A stretch of DNA of 11,741 nucleotides, taken from the NCBI GenBank assembly GCA_019411205.1, contig DXRF01000074.1:1-11741 (forward strand). The letters are read 5' to 3'. The translations under genes were made by a program, and so were the position numbers. Position 1 is the first letter of the stretch. Each line of letters starts with the position of its first letter. A model generated the notes under the pieces. That model searched no databases, was not told the DNA's origin, and saw only the letters and a program-made list of their open reading frames with translations. This DNA is from Parabacteroides sp. GTDB taxonomy: Bacteria > Bacteroidota > Bacteroidia > Bacteroidales > Tannerellaceae. Below, in pieces: positions 1-7,047 of this stretch.

Positions 1-45
1 AAGTAATCTTTTAGTCAAGTATAAACAAGAATAAGAAAGAAACCT

Positions 46-327
46 ATGAATAACGAGATCAAAAGAAGACTCCCCTTGCAGTGCCCGGCTTGTGACGCGC
101 CTTTGAAAGTGGGTCGGATGTTTTGTGGGCAATGTGATACGGAGGTATGCGGTACATTTGAACTGACTGTACTGGCAAAACTGACGGATAAGGAACAGCA
201 GTTTGTAATTGACTTCATCAAATCCAGCGGCAGCCTGAAGGATATGGCGAAGAATATGGGAGTCAGTTATCCGACAGTCCGGAACATCTTGGACGATCTG
301 ATTGATAAACTGAATAAAATAGAATAG
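46..327 (+). CDS. DUF2089-type zinc-ribbon/HTH small protein
   Basis: This 93-residue protein has two visible parts. The N-terminus is a zinc ribbon with two CxxC knuckles (C13/C16 and C27/C30), giving the pattern CPAC...CGQC. The C-terminus (about 62-88) is a helix-turn-helix-like segment containing GVSYPTVRNILDDL. This arrangement matches the DUF2089 family, whose members are described only as putative regulators; no target is known to me. The first in-frame ATG is used as the start, preceded by an A-rich leader and no clear Shine-Dalgarno. The 45 bases before it show no recognisable promoter, so transcription may come from outside the window. The stop is only 3 bases before the Yip1-like membrane gene, which implies co-transcription and a possible functional link. 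It is confidently a gene; DNA binding is inferred from the fold pattern alone. Confidence 0.88.
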   Translation: MNNEIKRRLPLQCPACDAPLKVGRMFCGQCDTEVCGTFELTVLAKLTDKEQQFVIDFIKSSGSLKDMAKNMGVSYPTVRNILDDLIDKLNKIE

Positions 328-330
328 GTT

Positions 331-921
331 ATGAACAAACAACATTTTTATGGATTGATTAATCCTTTTGAACGGATTGCCGGTCTGGAAGCATTGCTTT
401 GGGGACTGGCTGGAATGGTGGTATCGACAGCTCTTTCTTTTTATTCCGGCTGGCATTATCACGGGTTGCTGCATTTTGGTCCGGCTCCGAATCCGGCGTG
501 GTGGTGCTATGCGGTGGAGCACCTTGCCGTCTGGCTGATTCCGGCTGTTATGTTTTATTTGGGAGGATTACTGCTTTCCCGTTCACGCATACGGATGATC
601 GATGTGTTGGGAACGGTCGTTTTCGCACAATTGCCGTTGATTGTCATGAACCTTTTCAACTTCTTGCCGCCTATGCAGAAACTCGCACAGATAGATGTGA
701 ACATGCCTCCGGCGGAGATCATGCAACAGCCCGGATTCCTTGTCGGAATATGGCTGTCGCTGGTCTCTTTTGTCTTTTTGATCTGGGCGCTGGTCTGGAT
801 GTTCCAGGCATTGAAAGTGTCCTGTAACCTGAAAGGCTACAGGTTGGGAATCCTCTACTGCGTAGGGATCTTCGGCGGAGACGTGTTTTGCCGCTATCTG
901 ATAAAATGGGTGTGCTATTGA
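331..921 (+). CDS. Yip1-family-like polytopic membrane protein
   Basis: The 196-residue product is very hydrophobic, with about five membrane segments near residues 20-38, 61-83, 89-110, 136-160 and 172-190. It has no cleavable signal peptide. A short N-terminal stretch, INPFERI, resembles the region that precedes the first helix in bacterial Yip1-domain proteins, and the length and helix count fit that family. These proteins sit in the inner membrane and have no defined biochemical role in bacteria. The ATG follows the zinc-ribbon gene by 3 bases, so the two are almost certainly one transcript. The last 7 bases overlap the end of the opposing HAD gene, leaving no room for a terminator. Membrane location is well supported; the family name is a judgement from hydropathy pattern and context. 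Confidence 0.8.
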   Translation: MNKQHFYGLINPFERIAGLEALLWGLAGMVVSTALSFYSGWHYHGLLHFGPAPNPAWWCYAVEHLAVWLIPAVMFYLGGLLLSRSRIRMIDVLGTVVFAQLPLIVMNLFNFLPPMQKLAQIDVNMPPAEIMQQPGFLVGIWLSLVSFVFLIWALVWMFQALKVSCNLKGYRLGILYCVGIFGGDVFCRYLIKWVCY

Positions 922-1571
922 TGGAACAGCAGGTTGCGCAGTCCGGCGATATCCTCTACGATATAGTCCGCCCCGGCTTGCGATAACTCTTCCCGGTCAC
1001 CGTAACCGTAAAGCACACCGATCGAATCGAGCCTGTTCTCTTTGGCCCCGATGATATCATGTTTGCGGTCGCCGATCATGACAGCTGATGGATGGTCCGT
1101 CAGGTTATTGCTTTCCAATACATGACGGATCACATCTCCTTTTGTATAGAAGGAACCGTCCAGGCCGCTGCCCGCGACGAAGGTGAAGTAACGGGCGATA
1201 TCGAAATAGTCCAGGATGCGTTTGGCAAAGACTGTCGGTTTGGATGTCGCCAGCATCAGGATGCGCCCTTGCCGGGTTGCCTCTTCAAGAAAGTCTTTCA
1301 TGCCGTCATACAGTTTGTTTTCATAAATGCCGGTGTCGGCAAAACGTTCCCGGTATTTTTCTGTAGCCTCTTTAGCCTGTTCGTCTGTGAAATGATAGAA
1401 ATCCCGGAACGAGTCCAGAAGAGGAGGACCGATAAAAGGACATAACTCGCGAAGGTCATTTACCTGTATGCCGAAATGGTTCAATGCGTATTCGACGCAT
1501 CGGGTGATGCCGATCATCGGATCTGTAATCGTACCGTCCAGGTCCAGCAGGATGTATTTGTACTCTTTCAT
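915..1571 (-). CDS. HAD-superfamily phosphatase, phosphoglycolate phosphatase-like
   Basis: The 218-residue product is a complete haloacid-dehalogenase hydrolase. Motif I is DLDGT at residues 10-14, with nucleophile D10 and general acid D12. Motif II is at LATSK (T109 or S110), the motif III lysine is K144, and motif IV is GDRKHD with D168 and D172. Residues of about 17-85 form a helical cap of the C1 type seen in phosphoglycolate phosphatase (Gph/PGPase) proteins, and IGPPLLDSF is typical of that group. The likely substrate is a small phosphorylated metabolite; family members vary widely, so phosphoglycolate is not assured. The frame can be extended two codons to a TTG at 1577, but the ATG at 1571 leaves the usual short lead-in before motif I. 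It lies 42 bases downstream of the carbonic-anhydrase-like gene, probably in the same transcript, and has no obvious promoter of its own. Confidence 0.9.
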   Translation of the reverse strand: MKEYKYILLDLDGTITDPMIGITRCVEYALNHFGIQVNDLRELCPFIGPPLLDSFRDFYHFTDEQAKEATEKYRERFADTGIYENKLYDGMKDFLEEATRQGRILMLATSKPTVFAKRILDYFDIARYFTFVAGSGLDGSFYTKGDVIRHVLESNNLTDHPSAVMIGDRKHDIIGAKENRLDSIGVLYGYGDREELSQAGADYIVEDIAGLRNLLFHQ

Positions 1572-1613
1572 TTGCAATTAATTGTGTTGTTTACCCTGTT
1601 TCGTGATAGCGGG

Positions 1614-2135
1614 TCAGTGCTCTTCTTTATACCAGGATGAGTACATGTGATAGTTCTTGGCTATCTTCTGGTTGATCTCTTTTGCCTGTTCCGGGTCTAC
1701 TTTCTTTACGAACTTGGCCGGTACACCGGCGTAGATGCTTCCCGGCTCGACGATGGTCTTGCTCAGTACGACCGAGCCGGCAGCGACGATCGCTCCTTCA
1801 CCGATCACGGCATGGTCCAGTACGACCGAACCCATCCCGATCAGGGCGCCGTTGCATATCTTTGCCCCGTGGATCGTGACGTTATGACCGACCGACACAT
1901 CGTCGCCGATCTCAATCGTCGATTTTTCGTATAAGGTGTGCAGGACGGAACCATCCTGTATATTCACCCCGTTGCCGATCCGGATGGAGTTTACATCGCC
2001 TCGCAACACAGTCCCGAACCAGATGCTGCAACCTTCGCCTATCTCTACATCGCCGATGATGGTGGCATTGTCTGCTAAAAACGTGTCTTTACCTATTTGA
2101 GGAGTAAAGCCTCTTACTGATTTTATTAAAGCCAT
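1614..2135 (-). CDS. Gamma-carbonic-anhydrase-like hexapeptide-repeat protein (YrdA/PaaY type)
   Basis: The 173-residue product is a left-handed beta-helix protein, seen in repeated hexapeptide turns such as IGDVEIGEGC, IRIGNG, IEIGDDV and IGEGAIV over about residues 10-140, followed by a C-terminal helix. Three histidines sit where the gamma-class enzymes bind metal: H66 (SVLH), H84 and H89 (VGHNVTIH). R45 and D47 (LRGD) and Q60 match conserved active-site positions. The acidic loop that carries the proton shuttle in Methanosarcina Cam, between the first and second histidines, is absent; the spacing is only 18 residues. This places the protein with the YrdA/PaaY/CaiE-like group, for which carbonic anhydrase activity is often weak or unproven. 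Such proteins form trimers with metal sites at subunit interfaces. It lacks a signal peptide and should be cytosolic. A heptad repeat lies just upstream, between it and the aminopeptidase gene. Confidence 0.92.
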   Translation of the reverse strand: MALIKSVRGFTPQIGKDTFLADNATIIGDVEIGEGCSIWFGTVLRGDVNSIRIGNGVNIQDGSVLHTLYEKSTIEIGDDVSVGHNVTIHGAKICNGALIGMGSVVLDHAVIGEGAIVAAGSVVLSKTIVEPGSIYAGVPAKFVKKVDPEQAKEINQKIAKNYHMYSSWYKEEH

Positions 2136-2143
2136 AACTTTTT

Positions 2144-2217
2144 AATTGACAATTAATAATTGACAATTGACAATTTAAGGAGGACAACGGCAAACCAATT
2201 GTCCATTGTCAATTGTC
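2144..2217. repeat. Heptad-phased AATTGAC inverted repeat
   Basis: The left arm contains AATTGAC at 2144, 2158 and 2165, with a degenerate unit at 2151, all in exact 7-base register. The right arm has the reverse-complement form, AATTGTC, at 2197 and 2211, with CATTGTC at 2204. Positions 2158-2175 pair with 2197-2214 over 18 bases with one mismatch, around a 21-base loop. On the transcript leaving the aminopeptidase gene this would form a long AU-rich hairpin about 10 bases past the stop. No U-tract follows, so it is a poor intrinsic terminator. The same heptamer recurs between groES and groEL. Confidence 0.8.
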
Positions 2218-2223
2218 TGTTGA

Positions 2224-4014
2224 TTAAATTTCTGCCGTTTTCTCTTTTAACCAAGCCTTCTCTTCCTCGTTCAGATGCGGGCTTACCAAGTCGTACACCA
2301 TCTGGTGGTATTTGTTCAACCAGGCATGTTCGCGTACGGAGAGCATGGACGGGATAACCAGCTTCGTATCGATGTAACATAACGTCAAAGTCTCGAAACC
2401 GAGGAACTTTCCGAATTCCGTTTCACTGTCTTCACGGATCAGGATCATATTCTCGGTACGGATGCCGTATTCGCCGGGGCGGTACATGGCCGGTTCGTCG
2501 CTCATCACCATGCCCGGTTCCAGGATTACCGGGTTTTCTTCCATGCGGATGCTTTGCGGCCCTTCATGCACGTTCAAGCAATGGCCGATGCCGTGGCAGG
2601 TTCCGTGCAGATAGTTGATGCCGGCATCCCATAAGGCTTTACGGGCGAAGGCGTCGATCAGGCAGCCTCGTATACCTGCGGGGAATTTGCATTTGGCAAT
2701 TCCGATAGTGCCTTTCAATGCGCGGGTAAAATCTTTCTTCATCTGCTCGCTTGGCTCGTCGCAAAGGGCGATCGTACGGGTGATGTCGGTTGTTCCGTCC
2801 AGATACTGGGCTCCGGAGTCGAGCAGGTACAAACTGTCCGTTTTCAGCTCCGTGTCCGTTTCGGGTGTGGGAGAATAGTGTACGACCGCTCCGTGAGGGC
2901 CGTAGCTGGATATGCAGGCAAAGCTGTCCATAACATATTGGGGCTGCTCGGAGCGCAGAGCCGTCAGCTTGGCAGCGGCACTCAGCTCCGTCACCTTTTC
3001 TCCGGCTTTAAGCATCTTTTCCAGCCAGAAATAGAATTTGGTCATGGCGATACCGTCTTTCAGGACAGCATTGCGGAATCCTTTTATCTCTGCCTCGTTC
3101 TTGATGCTTTTCAAGTGATTGGCGGGCGAGATTCCTTCTATCAGGATACTGCTTTTGGGCAGTGCATTGTAGATGGCTACGTTGGTCCGTTTGCTGTCGA
3201 TGAACACCCGTGTCCGTTCCGGCAGCCGTGACAGGAAGGTCGCCAACATGCCGTAGTCGGCCAGTGTCACTCCTTCTTTCTTTAGATGTTCTGCTATTTC
3301 AGCAGGGATCTTCTTCGGATTCACGAACAGTACGCTTTCCTTCTCGGAAACGAATGCGTAACTGATGACGACCGGGTTATAGGCAACGTCCGTACCCCTG
3401 ATATTGAAGGTCCAGGCCACTTCGTCCAATGCGGAGAGAATGGTGCAGTCGGCTCCTGCCTTGTGTAGCATCTTATTGATATCTATCAGTTTGTCTTCTG
3501 TTGATTTTCCACTAAGCTCGACCGGCATTTCAAACATCGGAGCTTCCGGGATGGCGGGACGTTCTTTCCAGATCGGATCGATCAGCGAAGCGTTTGTATT
3601 CAGTTTGATCTCTTTTTCCGCCAGCACCTTTTCCAGTGAGCGGGCATCTGCCAGGCTGTATGTCTCGCCGTTCAGTCCGACTGTCTGTCCCTCTTTTAAT
3701 TCGTGTGTCAGGAACTCTGGGATTGTCGGGGTTTCGGGCAACATCATTTTGAAAAGTTCGATGCCTGTCCCTTCCAGTTGGGTAGAGGCTTGCAGGAAAT
3801 ATCGGGAGTCGGTCCAAAGCCCGGCTTTATCGGCTGTGATTATAACTGTTCCGGCCGAACCTGTGAATCCGGAAATCCATTCGCGGTATTTCCAGCAATC
3901 GGCAGGATATTCACTCATGTGAGGGTCGGAAGTCGGAATAATATAAGCATCGATTTTATGCTGTTTCATTGCTTCCCTTAGGGCGGCAATACGTTCAGGA
4001 ATGTTTGTTTTCAT
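2224..4014 (-). CDS. Xaa-Pro aminopeptidase (M24B, three-domain XPNPEP1-like)
   Basis: This 596-residue enzyme should remove an N-terminal residue that precedes proline. It has the three-domain layout of the eukaryotic-type aminopeptidase P: two creatinase-like N-terminal domains (about 1-300) and a C-terminal pita-bread catalytic domain (about 310-596). The dinuclear metal ligands can be placed at D399 (LLDSGAQY), D410 (GTTDITRT), H474 (HGTCHGIGH), E507 (MSDEPAMY) and E521 (GIRTEN). H470 and H483 (NVHEGP) fit the substrate-binding histidines. It is longer than the E. coli PepP type (about 440 residues). No signal peptide is present, so a cytosolic location is likely. The start codon gives the family's usual N-terminus, and a perfect -7 element lies 33 bases upstream. 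It is divergent from the dipeptidyl peptidase gene and may share a transcript with the two minus-strand genes after it. Confidence 0.95.
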   Translation of the reverse strand: MKTNIPERIAALREAMKQHKIDAYIIPTSDPHMSEYPADCWKYREWISGFTGSAGTVIITADKAGLWTDSRYFLQASTQLEGTGIELFKMMLPETPTIPEFLTHELKEGQTVGLNGETYSLADARSLEKVLAEKEIKLNTNASLIDPIWKERPAIPEAPMFEMPVELSGKSTEDKLIDINKMLHKAGADCTILSALDEVAWTFNIRGTDVAYNPVVISYAFVSEKESVLFVNPKKIPAEIAEHLKKEGVTLADYGMLATFLSRLPERTRVFIDSKRTNVAIYNALPKSSILIEGISPANHLKSIKNEAEIKGFRNAVLKDGIAMTKFYFWLEKMLKAGEKVTELSAAAKLTALRSEQPQYVMDSFACISSYGPHGAVVHYSPTPETDTELKTDSLYLLDSGAQYLDGTTDITRTIALCDEPSEQMKKDFTRALKGTIGIAKCKFPAGIRGCLIDAFARKALWDAGINYLHGTCHGIGHCLNVHEGPQSIRMEENPVILEPGMVMSDEPAMYRPGEYGIRTENMILIREDSETEFGKFLGFETLTLCYIDTKLVIPSMLSVREHAWLNKYHQMVYDLVSPHLNEEEKAWLKEKTAEI

Positions 4015-4046
4015 TGCGTTTTGTTTTATGTCAACGTTACTATAGG

Positions 4047-4054
4047 CAAAGTTA
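4047..4054 (-). promoter_or_regulatory. Bacteroidetes -7 element for the aminopeptidase gene
   Basis: On the minus strand this reads TAACTTTG, a perfect match to TAnnTTTG. It would start a transcript with a leader of roughly 25 bases before the aminopeptidase ATG. No clear -33 TTTG is present at the usual distance. Confidence 0.55.
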
Positions 4055-4181
4055 TTAAATTTCTTCTCTTTCTATGTCCTTGGAAGAAAAAAATCAAATC
4101 TACTCATATTTCTGCCTTATAAGTTATCTGTATTCAGATTGCAATAAAGGAAGATGACTAGTATAATTTCCGAAATATCTG

Positions 4182-4189
4182 TACCTTTG
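4182..4189 (+). promoter_or_regulatory. Bacteroidetes -7 element for the dipeptidyl peptidase gene
   Basis: The sequence TACCTTTG matches TAnnTTTG exactly and lies 48 bases before the peptidase ATG. A good -33 TTTG is not visible upstream. Together with the minus-strand element at 4047-4054 it makes the 4015-4237 gap a divergent promoter region. The remainder of the gap is AT-rich with no clear operator. Confidence 0.6.
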
Positions 4190-4237
4190 CGAGAAAACCT
4201 TTTAAATAATAATATAGGAAAAGCTAAAAGTTAGTAT

Positions 4238-6295
4238 ATGAGAAATATAATGTTATCGCTTATGACTGCAATGGCTATGACTGCCTGTACGGGGCAGAAG
4301 GCTGAGAAGGCGGAAGCTACTCAGGATAATTTCAATTATGTCGTGGATCAGTTTGCTGATCTTCAGATACTGCGTTATCGGGTTCCGGGATTTGAATCCC
4401 TTTCTTTGAAGCAGAAACAATTATTATATCATTTGTCGGAAGCCGCCCTGATGGGCCGGGATATTTTGTTCGACCAGAACTGTCGTTATAATCTGCCGAT
4501 CCGCCGTGCGCTGGAGGCTGTGTATTCCGGCTATAAAGGAGATCGTACGGATCCGCAGTTTGTTGCTTTGGAAACTTATCTGAAACGGGTTTGGTTTGCC
4601 AACGGCATCCATCATCATTATGCGGAAGACAAATTTGTCCCCGGTTTTACGCCCGAATTCTTCCAGACTTGCATCTCTCAGGTCGGTGCTTCCGCACTTC
4701 CGCTACGTGAAGGACAGACGGTGGAACAGTTTGTTGCCGAGATCAGTCCCGTGATCTTTGATCCGGCCGTGATGGCGAAGCGTACGGTGCAGAGTGGCGA
4801 TGTCGACCTGATCCAGGCTTCGGCCAATAATTATTATGGCGAAGGGGTTACCCAAGTAGAAGTCGAGGATTTCTATGCCCGGATGAAAGCTGGGAAAGAC
4901 ACGATTTCTCCTATCTCTTACGGCTTGAACAGCCGTTTGGTAAAAGAGAACGGCAAGCTGGTCGAAAAAGTGTGGAAGGTAGGCGGCCTCTATTCGCCGG
5001 CAATCGAAAAGATCGTGTCGGAATTGCAGAAAGCCACGGCTTTTGCCGAGAACGATGCGCAAAAGTCAATCATCGGGAAACTGATCGAATATTATCAGAC
5101 CGGCGACTTGAAAATCTTCGATGCCTATTCGATCCTATGGGTGGAAGATACGGCATCGGATGTCGACTTTGTGAACGGCTTTATCGAAACATACGGAGAT
5201 CCGTTAGGAATGAAAGCCAGCTGGGAGTCGACCGTGAACTTTATCAATAAGGAGGCAACGAAGCGAACAAAAGTGATCAGCGACAATGCGCAGTGGTTTG
5301 AAGATCATTCTCCTGTAGATAAACGATTTAAGAAAGAAAAAGTAAAAGGAGTCAGTGCCAAAGTAATTACTGTTTCCATGTTGGGAGGTGATTGCTATCC
5401 GGCAACTCCGATTGGCATCAACTTGCCGAATGCCGACTGGATTCGCCGCGATCATGGTTCGAAATCCGTTACGATCGAGAATATCACCGAGGCATACGAC
5501 AAAGCTTCTCAGGGAAATGGTTTCAATGAGGAATTTGTCTGGAGCGATAAGGAGCGCGAAGGATTGAAGAAATACGGATTCATCACCGACAATTTGCATA
5601 CCGATTTGCATGAATGCTTGGGGCATGGTTCCGGTAAATTGCTTCCCGATACCGATCCGGATGCTTTGAAGGCCTACAGTTCGACTTTGGAAGAGGCGCG
5701 TGCCGATCTTTTCGGTTTGTACTATCTCGGAGATGCCAAGCTGGTGGAACTCGGACTTGTGCCGGATGCAGAAGCTTATAAGGCCGAATACTATAAATAT
5801 ATAATGAATGGCCTGATGACACAGCTGGTCCGGATCGAGCAGGGCAAGAATGTCGAAGAAGCCCATATGCGCAACCGCCAGCTGATTGCCAAATGGGTCT
5901 ATGAAAAAGGAAAGGCCGATAACGTGATTGAGCTGAAACAGCGGGATGGCAAGACATACGTGGTGGTCAATGACTATGCCAAGCTGCGTGAACTGTTCGG
6001 AACTTTGTTGGCGGAAGTACAGCGTATCAAGAGTGAAGGTGATTTTTCCGCTGGAAAGAAACTGGTGGAAGAGTATGCCGTAAAGGTCGACCCGGCTCTT
6101 CATGCCGAAGTGCTCGAGCGCTATGCCAAGTTGAATCTGGCTCCGTATAAGGGATTCGTGAATCCGGTGATGAAGGAAGTCAAGAACGATAAGGGAGATG
6201 TAACGGATATTGTGCTGGATTATACCGAAGGGTATACCGATCAGATGCTTCGTTACAGCAAGGAGTATTCGTTTTTACCTTCCTATAATGAATAA
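4238..6295 (+). CDS. Dipeptidyl peptidase III (M49 metallopeptidase), putative lipoprotein
   Basis: The 685-residue enzyme removes dipeptides from the N-terminus of short peptides. The M49 zinc site is complete: HECLGH at 458-463 (zinc ligands H458 and H463, catalytic E459) and EEARAD at 485-490, in which E486 is the third ligand. GHGSGK after the first motif is typical of the family. The HECLGH form with cysteine is the one I know from the Bacteroides thetaiotaomicron enzyme. The N-terminus has a short hydrophobic run (residues 4-16) ending in MTAC, so C17 could be lipidated; the -3 position is Met, which is not canonical. If the lipobox works, the protein is a periplasm-facing or outer-membrane lipoprotein, whereas animal DPP III is cytosolic. 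It is 9 bases from the AlkD-like gene and probably co-transcribed with it. Confidence 0.95.
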   Translation: MRNIMLSLMTAMAMTACTGQKAEKAEATQDNFNYVVDQFADLQILRYRVPGFESLSLKQKQLLYHLSEAALMGRDILFDQNCRYNLPIRRALEAVYSGYKGDRTDPQFVALETYLKRVWFANGIHHHYAEDKFVPGFTPEFFQTCISQVGASALPLREGQTVEQFVAEISPVIFDPAVMAKRTVQSGDVDLIQASANNYYGEGVTQVEVEDFYARMKAGKDTISPISYGLNSRLVKENGKLVEKVWKVGGLYSPAIEKIVSELQKATAFAENDAQKSIIGKLIEYYQTGDLKIFDAYSILWVEDTASDVDFVNGFIETYGDPLGMKASWESTVNFINKEATKRTKVISDNAQWFEDHSPVDKRFKKEKVKGVSAKVITVSMLGGDCYPATPIGINLPNADWIRRDHGSKSVTIENITEAYDKASQGNGFNEEFVWSDKEREGLKKYGFITDNLHTDLHECLGHGSGKLLPDTDPDALKAYSSTLEEARADLFGLYYLGDAKLVELGLVPDAEAYKAEYYKYIMNGLMTQLVRIEQGKNVEEAHMRNRQLIAKWVYEKGKADNVIELKQRDGKTYVVVNDYAKLRELFGTLLAEVQRIKSEGDFSAGKKLVEEYAVKVDPALHAEVLERYAKLNLAPYKGFVNPVMKEVKNDKGDVTDIVLDYTEGYTDQMLRYSKEYSFLPSYNE

Positions 6296-6303
6296 TAAAG
6301 CGT

Positions 6304-6987
6304 ATGTTACAGAATGAATTAAAAGAAATACGGACCCAGCTTCGCCTGGCGATGAATGGAGTGATCTCTACCAGCATGCGGGAGAAGGGCATTGCCTATA
6401 AACTTAATTTCGGTGTTCCTCTGCCCGAAATCAAGCAGATTGCCGCTACGCATAAACCGGATTCCGAGCTGGCCGCCGCTTTGTGGAAAGAAGATATCCG
6501 TGAATTCAAGATATTGGCTTCTTTCTTGCAGCCGGTAGACGAGTTCTCGTCCCAAGAGGCGAAGCAATGGGTGAAAGAAATACCTTATTTGGAAATTGCA
6601 GAGCAGTGCAGCCACAATTTGTTTTATAAGTTGCCAGATGTGGAGGATTTGCTGCTCGGGTTGATTTTTAATGTGGAAGACGAATATGCACGTACGGTGG
6701 CTTATCTTGTCTGGGCCGAACTGTTTAAGGAAGGAAAGGATTTGATAGCACCGGTGAGGACCGCATTTGTCGCAGAATGTATGCGGACGCTTGCCCAGAC
6801 TGATTTCGAGGCGTCCTTCAAAGAAAAGCAGGCTGCGGTGAAAGCCATGAAATTTTATGGAAGGCAGTCGGCCGATCAGGCACAGCAAATGTTGGGCGGG
6901 TTCGACGATTTTCCTGAATTCATGCAGACGTCCGAAGGGCAGGAAATATATAATGATTTAAAATTTGAATTTGAATATTGCCGTTAA
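6304..6987 (+). CDS. AlkD-like DNA alkylation repair protein (HEAT-like repeats)
   Basis: The 227-residue, mostly helical protein resembles the DNA alkylation repair (AlkD/AlkC) family, whose members are helical-repeat glycosylases that remove N3- and N7-alkylated purines. Supporting stretches are ALWKEDIREFKILASFL (59-75), matching the first conserved repeat, and EYARTVAYLVWAEL (127-140). By eye, R130 fits the conserved arginine of Bacillus AlkD (R148). The Trp/Asp pair of that enzyme (W109/D113) appears to fall on L96 and E100 here, so glycosylase activity is doubtful. Length fits the family (about 220-240). It starts 9 bases after the dipeptidyl peptidase stop with no promoter between them. 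No terminator follows; the Fur-gene promoter begins 4 bases past its stop. Confidence 0.82.
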   Translation: MLQNELKEIRTQLRLAMNGVISTSMREKGIAYKLNFGVPLPEIKQIAATHKPDSELAAALWKEDIREFKILASFLQPVDEFSSQEAKQWVKEIPYLEIAEQCSHNLFYKLPDVEDLLLGLIFNVEDEYARTVAYLVWAELFKEGKDLIAPVRTAFVAECMRTLAQTDFEASFKEKQAAVKAMKFYGRQSADQAQQMLGGFDDFPEFMQTSEGQEIYNDLKFEFEYCR

Positions 6988-6990
6988 GGC

Positions 6991-7020
6991 TTTGCGTTTA
7001 AAATAAATGCGCTAACTTTG
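6991..7020 (+). promoter_or_regulatory. Bacteroidetes-type promoter for the fur-purA unit
   Basis: A -33 TTTG at 6991-6994 is followed after 18 bases by TAACTTTG at 7013-7020, a perfect TAnnTTTG. Transcription would begin near 7025-7028, about 20 bases before the ATG at 7048. This is the best complete promoter in the window. Confidence 0.7.
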
Positions 7021-7047
7021 TCGGTCGCGTGGAGTCGCAACTTGAAG

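Noticed and set aside
2158..2214. The AATTGAC hairpin as the intrinsic terminator of the aminopeptidase gene.
   Set aside because: The stem is long but AT-rich, and no run of Us follows on the minus strand, so it is listed as a repeat.
2136..2223. A promoter for the carbonic-anhydrase-like gene in the repeat-filled gap (TTGGTTTG on the minus strand at 2191-2198).
   Set aside because: The match to TAnnTTTG lacks the A at position two and has no -33 partner; the evidence is too weak to call.
5204..6103. A 299-codon open frame opposite the dipeptidyl peptidase gene.
   Set aside because: It covers the M49 catalytic region on the other strand and lacks any family features; it is a shadow.
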